The translations under genes were made by a program, and so were the position numbers. Below the pieces are notes generated by a model. That model ran no database searches. It saw nothing but the letters and a program-made list of their open reading frames with translations, and had not been told where the DNA came from. A DNA stretch of 64,000 bases from Ferrimonas sediminicola (lineage in GTDB: Bacteria > Pseudomonadota > Gammaproteobacteria > Enterobacterales > Shewanellaceae), in contig NZ_SWCI01000006.1 in NCBI RefSeq assembly GCF_005116715.1, positions 171,258 to 235,257 of the forward strand, in the 5' to 3' direction. Shown here piece after piece: positions 1-8,293 of this stretch (the stretch's first letter is position 1; every line of letters begins with the position of its first letter).

Positions 1-66
1 TCTCTGGCGTGGATGAAGAAGTCCACCATGGCGATGTAGCCGGAGACGCTGCCGGCAGGTACAACC

Positions 67-91
67 AGGGCGGCCACAAGGCCGCCCTTTT
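67..91 (+). terminator. Intrinsic terminator of an off-window plus-strand gene
   Basis: A 9-bp GC-rich stem with an ACAA loop is followed by four T on the plus strand. On the minus strand no T-run follows, so it does not suit sirG. Plus frame 1 from base 1 reads about 12 residues to a TAG at 37-39, which could be the end of a gene entering from the left. The minus strand here is also open (FFIHAR on that strand), so the identity of any gene in bases 1-60 is not settled. Confidence 0.5.
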
Positions 92-103
92 CGTGGACGC
101 TAG

Positions 104-700
104 TCAGCCTTGTGGTTGGCCGGAACTGTACTTGGCGATCAGCTTATCCAGATAGGGCGCCACCTGAGGATCCTGCCAGTCCAGGTAGCCACGGACGAAG
201 CCGACAATGTTGCCACTGCCGTCTAGCACATAGGTGGCGGGCACCACGTTCACCGGCATCACCCCGTGCATGCTGTGGTCGGCGTCGAACAGGGTATCGA
301 TGCCCTCCAGCCGGTAGTTGGCCAGAATCTTGTATACCTCTTCCGGGCTCTGCTCGTCGATGGAGACAGGCACCACGGCCAGCGGTTTGTCCTGATACGC
401 CTGCTCCATCTGCTCCAGGGCGGGCAGCTCCTTGATACAGGGGCCGCACCAGCTGGCCCAGATGTTGACCAGGGTCAGATTGCCCAGGTGGCGGTTCATC
501 GACACCGGCGCACCGTCGCGGGCGTGGAAGATCAGTTCCGGCGGCTTACGTGCATTGGTGAACTCGACGAATTTGTTCATGATCATCGGTTTGGGGATGG
601 GGTCGCCGGTGCTGTAGACCTTTTCCAGGTTGGAAGCCTCCGCCTGGGGCAGGGCCAGCAGGGCGGTGAACAGGGCGGCGGTCAGGGTCTGGGGTTTCAT
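104..700 (-). CDS. sirG: TlpA/DsbE-like periplasmic thioredoxin of the sulfite reductase maturation set
   Basis: The protein has 198 residues, with a cleavable signal peptide (about 1-22, ending AEA) and one thioredoxin-fold domain. It carries a WCGPC redox centre at about residues 84-88 and a cis-proline segment (VPATYVL) near 155. DsbE/CcmG/TlpA proteins keep apocytochrome cysteines reduced in the periplasm before haem attachment. The gene starts one base after the sirF stop and is the third gene of the minus-strand unit sirE-sirF-sirG. Its inferred job is to reduce SirA haem-binding cysteines or hand electrons to SirF. The sirG name follows the Shewanella cluster nomenclature and is less certain than the family. 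Confidence 0.85.
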   Translation of the reverse strand: MKPQTLTAALFTALLALPQAEASNLEKVYSTGDPIPKPMIMNKFVEFTNARKPPELIFHARDGAPVSMNRHLGNLTLVNIWASWCGPCIKELPALEQMEQAYQDKPLAVVPVSIDEQSPEEVYKILANYRLEGIDTLFDADHSMHGVMPVNVVPATYVLDGSGNIVGFVRGYLDWQDPQVAPYLDKLIAKYSSGQPQG

Positions 701-701
701 C

Positions 702-1091
702 TTACTCTCCTAGTCCGGGTGGACGGCGAAGCCTGCGGGGCCAGATCAGCATCATCATCAGCAGGGCCACCAGCAGCATTGGTATCAGCCACAGCGGCGC
801 GGTGGCGCCGTCCAGGCCGGGCTGGTAGCGGATCTGTTGGCCATAGCGCTCCACCAGGTATTGGACAATCTGCTCCTCCTGCTGTCCCTCCCTGAGTTTC
901 TGGGCGATCAGCCCTTTGAGTTCAAAGGCGATGGCGGCTTCGGACTCTGCCAGGGTCTGGTTGATCGAGGCCGGGCAGCGCAGCTGGCCAGCCAGGCGCT
1001 CAACCCGAACGCCGAGATCACTGACCTCGCCGTCCAAGGCTGAGCTCGGCAAACCGATCAATGACAGGCAGAGAAGCAGAACCAGTCTCAT
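702..1091 (-). CDS. sirF: CcmH/NrfF-like haem ligation protein with a single cysteine
   Basis: A CcmH/NrfF-family protein of 129 residues with an N-terminal signal peptide and one C-terminal membrane helix followed by PRRLRR. The chosen ATG at 1089-1091 overlaps the sirE stop codon (ATGA). A longer open frame upstream would run into sirE and is rejected. CcmH proteins normally carry LRCxxCQ, where the two cysteines form a disulfide with apocytochrome. Here the motif reads LRCPASINQ, so the second cysteine is serine. The rest of the family pattern (LAES, a helical three-helix bundle, RYG, the membrane anchor) is intact, so the gene is not visibly decayed. It probably works with SirE in ligating haem to SirA. 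Confidence 0.85.
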   Translation of the reverse strand: MRLVLLLCLSLIGLPSSALDGEVSDLGVRVERLAGQLRCPASINQTLAESEAAIAFELKGLIAQKLREGQQEEQIVQYLVERYGQQIRYQPGLDGATAPLWLIPMLLVALLMMMLIWPRRLRRPPGLGE

Positions 1092-2989
1092 GGGTTGTAC
1101 TCCTGATAGTGGGTGGTGCGACTGCGGCGCCAGGCCAGCAGGCCACCGAAGGCGCAGAGCAGGCCCCCGAGCCAAAGCAGCCGTACCCAGGGTTTATGGC
1201 TGATGCGCACCAGGAACTGCTCCTGATTGATGGCCGGGCCCATGGAGATGTAGAGGTCCGACAGCGGCGAGTGGTACACCCCGGCGATGGAGACCTCGCT
1301 GCGGTCATCCAGATAGGTACGTCGCTGCGGGGTGATGTAGGTAAGCCCTTGCTCACTTTCAGAGTCAAGGCGAATAACGGCTTCACTGGCCTGGTAGGCG
1401 CGCTCGCGGATCTCCAGGGTCTGTTCGTACACTGCGGTATAGCCCGCCAGGGTGCGGCCATTACCCGGTCCCATGCGCACCATCACCGCCTCCTCGTAGT
1501 GGGTCAGCACCGTGGCCCCCAGCACAAAGAGGGCGACGCCGAGGTGGGCCAGCCAGGGCGCCAGACTCAGGTCAAACCTGGATTGCTGCCAGTGGTGATG
1601 GCCACTGAGCGTCAGCGCGACCAGGGTCCAGGAGGCTGACAGAAGTCCCATCCACATCCAGTCGGGGCGGTCGCTGCCGCTGTAGAGCGTCAGCAGGGCA
1701 GACCCTATGGCACACAGGGCCAGCAGAGTGCCCTTGAGCCCGGTGGTGGTGTGGGGAGGGAGGATCACCCAGCCCATCGATACACAACAGAGCAGCGCCA
1801 TGGGGATAAACACCGTGTTGAAGTAGGGGGCGCCCACGGAGATGCTGCCCAGGTCCAGTGCGGCGTAGATGAAGGGGTAACAGGTGCCCAGCAGCACCGA
1901 CAGCGCGGCCACCACCAGCAGCAGAGAGCCCACCATCAACAGCCTGTGACGGCTTTGGCCGCCGAGCGGGCTGCTGCGGCGCATCACCGGAGCCTGCCAG
2001 GCCAGCAGCGTCAGGGCCGGCAGTGCGGTGGCCAGCAGCAGGATAAGGACGCCACTGCCCCGCTGTGGATCGGAGGCGAAGGCGTGCACCGACTGGATGA
2101 TGCCGGAGCGCACCAGGAAGGTGCCGACCAGGCTGACGATAAAGCCGCCCAGGCAAAGCATCACGCTGGTCAGGAGCATGGCATTCTGGGTGCGAGCCAA
2201 GTAGAGGGTGTGCAGCAGGGCGGTGCTGAGCAGCCAGGGGATAAAGGAGGCATTCTCTACCGGATCCCAGAACCACCAGCCGCCCCAGCCCAGCTCGTTA
2301 TAGGCCCACCAGGAGCCGAACAGGTTGCCCAGGGTCAGCATAAACCAGGCCAGCAGATTCCAGCGCCTCAGCCAGGCAAGCTCCGTCCCCCTGAGATAAC
2401 CTCGGACCAGGGCGGTGACCGCCCCGGCGAACAGCACCGCCAGGGCCACGTAGCCACCGAACACCATGGGCGGATGGAGAATCAGGCCAATATCCTGCAG
2501 CATGGGGTTGAGATTCCGTCCCTCGACGGGCACCGCCGGCAGCAGGCGGTCGAAGGGGTTGGAGGTCAGCAGGATAAACAGCAGGAAGCCAAAGCTCAGC
2601 AGGGCCAGTATCGAGGCGGCGCGGCTGGCGAAGCGGTGGGGGTGATGGGGGCGACTGCCGACGATGGCGGTCACCAGGGTCAGACCCAGGGCCCAGAACA
2701 GCATGGAACCCTCATGGCCTCCCCACAGGGCCGCGACCTTGTAGAACCAGGCCAGGTGACTGTTGGAGTGATTGGCCACATAGGCCACGGAAAAGTCATC
2801 GGCCAGGAAGCTGTAGATCAGGGTGGCGGTGGCGGCCAGTGCCAGCAGGGCACTGAGCTGCGACAGTGGGCGCACATAGTGGTTGAGATAGAGCTCGGCA
2901 GGACGCTCCCATGCCAGCAGGAACAGTCCGCACAGCAGGGTGCTGGCGGTTGCCAGAATCAGTAGAAAGTGGCCTATCTCTGGAATCAC
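1088..2989 (-). CDS. sirE: CcmF/NrfE-type cytochrome c haem lyase subunit
   Basis: A multi-spanning membrane protein of 633 residues. It has the CcmF-family WGGHEGS segment at 89-95 and the tryptophan-rich WWD haem-binding segment at about 232-248 (GWGGWWFWDPVEN). Conserved His172 lies in a HPP context. CcmF proteins receive haem from holo-CcmE and ligate it to apocytochrome on the periplasmic side. This copy is divergently transcribed from sirA and lies in a unit with sirF and sirG, with no ccmABCDE nearby. It is therefore best read as the specialised lyase for the CX15CH haem of SirA, using haem delivered by the general Ccm system. That substrate assignment is inferred from context and from the dedicated lyases known beside other MccA/SirA genes. 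Confidence 0.9.
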   Translation of the reverse strand: MIPEIGHFLLILATASTLLCGLFLLAWERPAELYLNHYVRPLSQLSALLALAATATLIYSFLADDFSVAYVANHSNSHLAWFYKVAALWGGHEGSMLFWALGLTLVTAIVGSRPHHPHRFASRAASILALLSFGFLLFILLTSNPFDRLLPAVPVEGRNLNPMLQDIGLILHPPMVFGGYVALAVLFAGAVTALVRGYLRGTELAWLRRWNLLAWFMLTLGNLFGSWWAYNELGWGGWWFWDPVENASFIPWLLSTALLHTLYLARTQNAMLLTSVMLCLGGFIVSLVGTFLVRSGIIQSVHAFASDPQRGSGVLILLLATALPALTLLAWQAPVMRRSSPLGGQSRHRLLMVGSLLLVVAALSVLLGTCYPFIYAALDLGSISVGAPYFNTVFIPMALLCCVSMGWVILPPHTTTGLKGTLLALCAIGSALLTLYSGSDRPDWMWMGLLSASWTLVALTLSGHHHWQQSRFDLSLAPWLAHLGVALFVLGATVLTHYEEAVMVRMGPGNGRTLAGYTAVYEQTLEIRERAYQASEAVIRLDSESEQGLTYITPQRRTYLDDRSEVSIAGVYHSPLSDLYISMGPAINQEQFLVRISHKPWVRLLWLGGLLCAFGGLLAWRRSRTTHYQEYNP

Positions 2990-3499
2990 AATCAGCCTCC
3001 GGGGATCCTAAGGGGGCGAGGTTATCTGCATAAGTTTAAATATGACTCTACCACTGATAAATTAGGCTTTCCTTGCTGTTAAATTAATTTTGTGACCCAG
3101 GAATATTTGTTGTTTAATTGGTTGTTGAATCACTTTTTGTCGACTTTGCCCTGTCTGTGATCCGGGGTGCAATTACTGGTTATTCTTGGGTAAAACATTC
3201 TCTTTTTATCTTTTTTTAGCCCTTTCATCTGCTGAAAAGTACTCGAAAACCCTAAATTTGGCCACCCGAACCCTTGGGTTAAGTTTATGTTTTCGTGGGT
3301 ATTTATTGGTAATTTGTGCCGGGGCTGCTCTTGAGGCTATAAAGCGAATCCGATTTGTGCTTTAACTCCAACTTTTCCATCAATTCTTCTGTTGTTATCT
3401 ACTGCGTTTCTTGCAATTACCAAACTTATTTGGCGACAGGCTTGGAGACAAAAAGCATTGCCAAGCAAGAAATAAAAAACCCTTTTGTAGGAGATAATG
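2990..3499. promoter_or_regulatory. Divergent AT-rich control region between sirE and sirA
   Basis: This 510-base stretch has no plausible gene and is visibly richer in A+T than the flanking coding sequence. It must hold the promoters for both sirEFG (minus) and the sirA run (plus). Two CRP-like left half-sites TGTGA lie at 3091-3095 and 3156-3160. The second is followed after six bases by GTGCAA, a poor match to TCACA. No good FNR palindrome was found. The sirA ribosome-binding site AGGAG lies at 3489-3493. Confidence 0.5.
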
Positions 3500-5521
3500 A
3501 TGAAAGGCTGGAAATTAAAGGCGTCGTTAGCCGCTCTGGTCTGTGTGTGGACCGGTTCAGCGGTCGCGGCGGACGCCGCCAAGAGCGACCAGGGCTACAA
3601 GCAGTCCCCCCAGGCTCAGATGATCTTCGCCAACCCGGATGGGACCGAAGAGGCGAAGGGGGTCAAGACCCTGCATGACTACATCATCCAGGAGAAGGAG
3701 TTGTGGGACTTCCTGTTTGAGAATCACCCGGTGTTCAAGACCTACGCCCCTGAAGGCCGGATGGTGGGTAAACCCCACATCTCCGACCGCGGTGAGGAGT
3801 ATCTGCACACCGGCAACTCGGAGGACTACAGCGACAAGATAGGCCGCCCCATGGCGGTTCAGTACCGTCTGGGTGCCAAGTCCATCCTGGACTACCCCAA
3901 TAAGTTTATCGGTCCGGAGAAGTGCGGCGAATGCCACGGCGTTCAGTATGAGAAGTGGAAGCGATCCCGTCACGCCAAGACCGTACGCTTCCCCGACGAG
4001 GTGGTGGAAGCCGGTGGTGATCTGAAGAAGGGGATGTTTGGCACCGACGTGCCGATCCTGCCCCAGGGGATTACCGAGGACGCCATCTACGCGGTGATCG
4101 GTACCCCAAGGACCAAGTATGGCTTCATCGATGCCTGGCTGGTGCGGGGTTCCTACCACGTCAAGGATGGTCTGCTGAAGGACGGTACCGGTACCCTGCA
4201 CGCCGGTGGTAACCAGTTCTCCGTCAACTGGCTCACCTTCCTGACTCCGGAGAAGGCCCGTGAAATCAAGGAAGTGATCCCCGAGTTCCCGGCGGTGATG
4301 GAGGAGTTTGGCAGCTCCGGCTCCGACGTATGGGGTGTGAACTCCTACGGCGCCAAGAAGGACAAGATGTTCCTGTTCCAGCCTGCCTCCTCCTACTGCG
4401 AGGTGTGCCACACCTTCAAGTTCGATTTCCAGAACAAGCAGGAGTACTTCGATGCCCTGGGTGATCCCAAGAAGTTGCGTGAACACACCATCTCCAAGGG
4501 CATTGCCTGTGAAGAGTGTCACGGCGCCGGTGCTCACCTCGACGGTGGGGTTGGCGGCGGCATGCCTTCCAACTGTGAACGCTGCCACCAGCGCTTCAAC
4601 TATGTGGCGGAGATGGCCGAAGGCCCCAATGCCAAGCCGGAAGACGCCTTTACCGTGAAGATGAAGGGCGCCTGCCCCTCCTGCGGTACCGAAGGTGGCC
4701 AGATGTTCAACTCTGCCCACTATGACAAGGGTATGCGTTGTACCACCTGTCACGATCCTCACGAGGTCACCGACGGTAGCTTCTTGTCCCACGTGACCAA
4801 GACCAAGATCAAGAAGGTGTGTGCCGACTGCCACGAGACCCAGGCCGAGTTCCACGCCAGCTCCAAGCCCCACGGCGAGTCGGAGTGTTCCTCTTGCCAT
4901 ATGCCCAACATGGGCAGCTGTGAGAAGTTCACCGCCATCCAGTTCCCCGATGAGGCTGGCTTCGACAACGTGCGTGCATCCCACATCTGGAACATCAAGG
5001 TCTCTCCCACCAAGAAGACTCTGAATCCACCGGAAGGCAAGCCTCGCACCTCGGCTACCAAGGGCTGGACCGTGGCTCAGGATGAGGATGGCTACTCCTA
5101 CCTGGATCTGATGTGGACCTGTGCCCGCACCTCTGCCCTGGACCGCACCGTGGTCAGTGGCAAGGGCTGTCACAGCCAGTTCCAGTCTGAGCTCGACGAA
5201 GGCCTGCACTTCGAAGACCAGAAGGAGATCTACGGTGAAGTGATGGAGTGGCAGGAGCCCGTTAAGGAGACCCATGCCAAGGTGGTCAAGCAGCTTGAGC
5301 GTATCGACGAGCTGATGAACGTGACCCGCCTGTCCGTTTCCGAGAAGGCCAAGGTGCTGATGATGGTCGACAAGGCCCGTGAGTCCGCCGCCAAGATCGA
5401 GAAGGACGGCTCCTGGGGTGTCCACGGACCCTCCATGGCGCAGCGCATGATGAACGACGCCTGGATCTACGTTCAGGAGGCTCAGGCCATCATGGATGAC
5501 GCCGGTTACGACAAGAAGTAA
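3500..5521 (+). CDS. sirA: Octahaem c-type dissimilatory sulfite reductase SirA (MccA family)
   Basis: This 673-residue periplasmic enzyme has a signal peptide of about 23 residues. It reduces sulfite to sulfide as terminal electron acceptor. Seven CXXCH haem sites start at about residues 142, 300, 337, 359, 414, 441 and 463. The eighth is the diagnostic CX15CH at 541-558. Three further cysteines, at 392 and 395 (CPSC) and at 474, are not in haem motifs and are candidates for the copper known at the active site of MccA. The C-terminal ~110 residues are helical and haem-free, as in multihaem nitrite-reductase relatives. Two adjacent ATG codons occur; the second (3500) is six bases from AGGAG and is preferred. 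It heads the plus-strand cluster. Confidence 0.96.
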   Translation: MKGWKLKASLAALVCVWTGSAVAADAAKSDQGYKQSPQAQMIFANPDGTEEAKGVKTLHDYIIQEKELWDFLFENHPVFKTYAPEGRMVGKPHISDRGEEYLHTGNSEDYSDKIGRPMAVQYRLGAKSILDYPNKFIGPEKCGECHGVQYEKWKRSRHAKTVRFPDEVVEAGGDLKKGMFGTDVPILPQGITEDAIYAVIGTPRTKYGFIDAWLVRGSYHVKDGLLKDGTGTLHAGGNQFSVNWLTFLTPEKAREIKEVIPEFPAVMEEFGSSGSDVWGVNSYGAKKDKMFLFQPASSYCEVCHTFKFDFQNKQEYFDALGDPKKLREHTISKGIACEECHGAGAHLDGGVGGGMPSNCERCHQRFNYVAEMAEGPNAKPEDAFTVKMKGACPSCGTEGGQMFNSAHYDKGMRCTTCHDPHEVTDGSFLSHVTKTKIKKVCADCHETQAEFHASSKPHGESECSSCHMPNMGSCEKFTAIQFPDEAGFDNVRASHIWNIKVSPTKKTLNPPEGKPRTSATKGWTVAQDEDGYSYLDLMWTCARTSALDRTVVSGKGCHSQFQSELDEGLHFEDQKEIYGEVMEWQEPVKETHAKVVKQLERIDELMNVTRLSVSEKAKVLMMVDKARESAAKIEKDGSWGVHGPSMAQRMMNDAWIYVQEAQAIMDDAGYDKK

Positions 5522-5532
5522 CCAACCCTAAG

Positions 5533-5554
5533 GGCCCCCGGGCAACCGGGGGCC
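5533..5554 (+). other. Intercistronic GC hairpin without a T-run, 3' of sirA
   Basis: A 9-bp perfect stem of G and C closed by a GCAA tetraloop lies 11 bases after the sirA stop. No T-run follows, so it is not a classical terminator. A stable 3' hairpin here could protect the sirA message and let it accumulate above the downstream genes. That role is inferred. Confidence 0.6.
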
Positions 5555-5577
5555 ATTCAAACGAGAGAGGCACAACC

Positions 5578-6000
5578 ATGCGTTACCCCATTGCAGCTGC
5601 CGCGGCCCTGTCCCTGCTGATGGCTGCCCCGGCCCTGGCCGGCGGCGCCGACGAGATTCGGCCGGCAGATGAATATCGTATGGAACTGAATTACATCAGC
5701 ATGCAGGAAGCAGAACTGCTGGTAGGCAGAAAGGACGTCTACTTCTTCGACGTGAACACCCTGGAGCTCTGGGCTCAGGGGTTCATTCCCGGGGCGGTGC
5801 ACTTCTTCACCGAAAACTGGAAGGAGCTGCTGCCCAAGGACAAGAACGCCCAGATGATTTTTTACTGCGCCAACCGCCTGTGCAACGCCAGCGAGATCGC
5901 GGCCTATTCGGTGATGCAGATGGGCTACACCAATGTCCGCCAGATGCCCGACGGCATCTTCGGATGGCGGATGTCAGGGCGCCCAATCGAGAAGCCCTGA
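5578..6000 (+). CDS. Periplasmic single-domain rhodanese
   Basis: A 140-residue protein with a signal peptide (ALA cleavage at about 21) and one rhodanese domain. The likely catalytic loop is YCANRLC, preceded by a hydrophobic strand, and the domain ends with DGIFGW as in single-domain rhodaneses. The loop places two cysteines four residues apart, where most rhodaneses have one. The family transfers sulfane sulfur through a cysteine persulfide. Its place directly after sirA, with the PPIase next, is consistent with handling of sulfur compounds made during sulfite reduction or with assembly of SirA. Neither role can be read from the sequence. I did not assign a sir letter. Confidence 0.85.
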   Translation: MRYPIAAAAALSLLMAAPALAGGADEIRPADEYRMELNYISMQEAELLVGRKDVYFFDVNTLELWAQGFIPGAVHFFTENWKELLPKDKNAQMIFYCANRLCNASEIAAYSVMQMGYTNVRQMPDGIFGWRMSGRPIEKP

Positions 6001-6037
6001 GCCTTTAGCGAACAACTGGATTAGAAGAGAGACACCC

Positions 6038-6817
6038 ATGAAAACCGCAATCAAACCCCTGATCATCGCCCTGGCGGTCGTAGCCACCCCTGCCCTGGCG
6101 GGGCAGACACAGAATGATACCGACACCGAGTCCTACGCCATCGGTGCCTCCCTGGGCAACTACCTCAATGGCCAGCTGGCCATGCAGGAGGAGTTCGGCC
6201 TCAGTGCCAACCTGGAGCAGGTGCTCAAAGGGTTCGAGGATGCCGTCAAGGGGCAGCCGGCCCTGGAGAAGGAGGCGCTGATCGACGCCCTCAACGCACG
6301 GGCCCAACTGCTCAATACCCGTAAGGATGAACGCAAGGCCGCCCGCCTGAAAGAGGTGGCCCAGGCCTCCCGCGACTACCTGGCCGACAACGCCGACAAG
6401 CCCGGCGTGACCGTGACCGAGTCTGGCTTGCAGTACGAGGTGCTGGTGAAGGGCGACGGTGCCAAGCCCGCCCGCGAAGACGCGGTGACCGTGCACTACA
6501 AGGGCCAGCTGGTGGACGGCACCGTGTTTCAGGATACCCGTGCCGGTGGCGACGCCCAGCCGCGCCAGGTGGCTCTGATCAACTCCATTGCCGGCTGGGA
6601 GGAGGGACTGCAGCTGATGACCGTAGGCTCCACCTACAGGTTTACCATTCCCGCCGAACTGGGTTATGGCGCCCAGGGGATGGGGGCAATCCCCCCTGGT
6701 TCCGCCCTGGTGTTCGAGATCGAACTGATCGACACCAACAAGCCCGGCGACGCCCACAAGGAGATGGGCATGGGGATGGGGATGGGCTCGATGCCGCAGA
6801 TGTTCGGCAACCAGTAA
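6038..6817 (+). CDS. FKBP-type peptidyl-prolyl isomerase with Met-rich C-terminal tail
   Basis: The protein has 259 residues with a signal peptide (ALAG at about 20), an N-terminal helical dimerisation domain like FkpA/Mip, and a C-terminal FKBP domain. The FKBP domain shows VTVHYKGQLVDGTVF, GWEEGLQLM, YGAQGMGAIPPGSALVFEIEL. The ATG at 6038 follows AGAAGAGAG and precedes a clear signal peptide; the frame is open further upstream but would overlap the rhodanese gene. After the FKBP domain comes a short tail rich in methionine and glycine (MGMGMGMGSMPQM), unusual for FkpA. Wolinella MccA is also accompanied by a prolyl isomerase, so a folding role for SirA is likely. The tail could bind Cu(I). 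Confidence 0.9.
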   Translation: MKTAIKPLIIALAVVATPALAGQTQNDTDTESYAIGASLGNYLNGQLAMQEEFGLSANLEQVLKGFEDAVKGQPALEKEALIDALNARAQLLNTRKDERKAARLKEVAQASRDYLADNADKPGVTVTESGLQYEVLVKGDGAKPAREDAVTVHYKGQLVDGTVFQDTRAGGDAQPRQVALINSIAGWEEGLQLMTVGSTYRFTIPAELGYGAQGMGAIPPGSALVFEIELIDTNKPGDAHKEMGMGMGMGSMPQMFGNQ

Positions 6818-6856
6818 CAGGTTCGACCCGGATCTCAGTTAGGAGCTGTACTCGGC

Positions 6857-7555
6857 ATGATGACCCTCTCTCTCAGCATCTTCCTGGCACTGACGGCCGC
6901 GGCATTCACCCTGGCTAGCGGTCACAGAGGTTATCTCCGCAGTGCCGGGGAGGCTGCAGCGGAAGAGGGCGCTTCTCTGCCCAGGGCGGGGTGGTGGGCT
7001 CCAGCGTGTATGCTGGTTTTCCTCATCCTCATTTCCCTGCTCGCCTACTCCCGCCTGGGGCACTTTGCCGGCTGGCAGCAGCGACATACCGAGACCCGGG
7101 TCGACTACCTGCTTCAAAGCAAAATCAACCAGAGCCTGATGGCAGCCCAGCAGCGTCCCGATGACGCTGGCACCTGGCTGGCTGTGGCCGACAACCAGGC
7201 TGCCGCAGGCCTGTACGCCGAGGCAGTCGAGGCCCTGGACAAGGCCCTGGTCCTGCAGGGGGAGAGCGCTCCCCTGCTGGGTCTGAAGGCCAAGTACCTT
7301 TACTACCAACAGGGCCGGGCCCTGGGAGTCGCCGCCGTGGCGGCGGTTTCCCGGGCTCTGAGCCTTGATAGCACCGATTTTACGACTCGAGAACTGCTGG
7401 CGTCCCACGCCTACCGGCAGGGGCAGTACCGGGAGGCGGTAGAACACTGGCAGGTGCTGCTGGACAGTGGCGCGGCCGGTCCCCGGGAGGCGGCCATCCA
7501 ACGGGCCGTGGAGCGGGCCAAAGCAAGGATAAAAGCGGCATCCACGCCGCAATAA
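6857..7555 (+). CDS. CcmI/NrfG-like TPR cytochrome assembly protein
   Basis: This 232-residue protein has two predicted membrane helices near residues 4-22 and 47-66, then a periplasmic part of TPR-like repeats (about 80-225). The layout is that of CcmI/NrfG, which hold apocytochrome c for the haem lyase. E. coli places nrfG beside nrfE and nrfF. Here the NrfE and NrfF partners (sirE and sirF) are on the other side of sirA on the opposite strand. It probably presents SirA to SirEFG. The TPR match is by pattern of alanine-rich helices rather than by a strict motif. Confidence 0.75.
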   Translation: MMTLSLSIFLALTAAAFTLASGHRGYLRSAGEAAAEEGASLPRAGWWAPACMLVFLILISLLAYSRLGHFAGWQQRHTETRVDYLLQSKINQSLMAAQQRPDDAGTWLAVADNQAAAGLYAEAVEALDKALVLQGESAPLLGLKAKYLYYQQGRALGVAAVAAVSRALSLDSTDFTTRELLASHAYRQGQYREAVEHWQVLLDSGAAGPREAAIQRAVERAKARIKAASTPQ

Positions 7556-7578
7556 CACAGAGATAGTTGGAGGATGAT

Positions 7579-8289
7579 GTGAACGATGTGATGTTACCGC
7601 GCCGCAGCCTGTTAAAGGGCCTGGGCGTGGGTTCGGTAGCCATACTGGCGGGAGGGTGCGGTTCCACCGACCCGACGGCCTCCGGTGGCGAGGGACCCAG
7701 CTATGTGCTGCTGTTTGACCAGACCAAGTGTGTGGGCTGCGGCCGCTGTAAAGAGGCCTGTAACCAGGCCAACAACCTGCCCGAGGGCGTCGCCAGGCTC
7801 ACCCTGGAGCGTCAGAGCGACCGGGAGCCCGGGGCGGTCTGCCCCCGCTGTGGCAAGACCGAGTGCAACTGCGACCGCAAGTATGTGCGGGTCTCCTGTC
7901 AGCAGTGCCACAACGCCCCCTGCGTCATGGTGTGCCCCACCGGGGCGGCCTACCGGGATGAGAAGACCGGTATCGTCACCATGGACGGCGACAAGTGTGC
8001 CGGCTGTAAGTACTGCATCGCCGCCTGCCCCTACAAGGTGCGCTTTATCAACAGCGACACCAAGGTGGCGGAGAACTGCGACTTCTGCCTGAAGAGTCGC
8101 CTGGCCAAGGGAGAGCTGCCCGCCTGTGTCAGCCAGTGCCGTTTCGACGCCCTGGTGTTTGGCGATGCCAGCGATCCCAAGTCCTACGTCTCGCGCCTGC
8201 TGGCGGTGAAGAACACCGCCAGGGTGAAGCCGCATCTGGGCACCGAACCCAGTGTCCACTACATCCCAATCGCCAAGCCGGAGGTGTAA
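7579..8289 (+). CDS. sirC: NrfC-like 4Fe-4S electron transfer protein SirC
   Basis: A 236-residue iron-sulfur protein with a twin-arginine signal (RRSLLKG) and, within it, a possible lipobox (LAGGC). Four cysteine clusters follow: CVGCGRC with a distal cysteine, a CPRCGKTEC region joined to CQQCHNAPC, CAGCKYCIAAC, and CDFC with a terminal CVSQC. This is the pattern of NrfC/DmsB-type proteins carrying four 4Fe-4S clusters. It should take electrons from SirD and pass them to SirA in the periplasm. The GTG at 7579 is chosen because GGAGG lies five bases before it; an in-frame TTG at 7567 and an ATG at 7591 are alternatives. Confidence 0.9.
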   Translation: MNDVMLPRRSLLKGLGVGSVAILAGGCGSTDPTASGGEGPSYVLLFDQTKCVGCGRCKEACNQANNLPEGVARLTLERQSDREPGAVCPRCGKTECNCDRKYVRVSCQQCHNAPCVMVCPTGAAYRDEKTGIVTMDGDKCAGCKYCIAACPYKVRFINSDTKVAENCDFCLKSRLAKGELPACVSQCRFDALVFGDASDPKSYVSRLLAVKNTARVKPHLGTEPSVHYIPIAKPEV

Positions 8290-8293
8290 CAAG

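Noticed and set aside
1751..2965. Long plus-strand open frame opposite sirE
   Set aside because: It is Gln/Gly/His-rich antisense of a membrane protein with clear CcmF motifs.
3557..5425. Long minus-strand open frame opposite sirA
   Set aside because: It is the antisense of a GC-rich gene with eight haem motifs; its translation is low-complexity and lacks any family motif.
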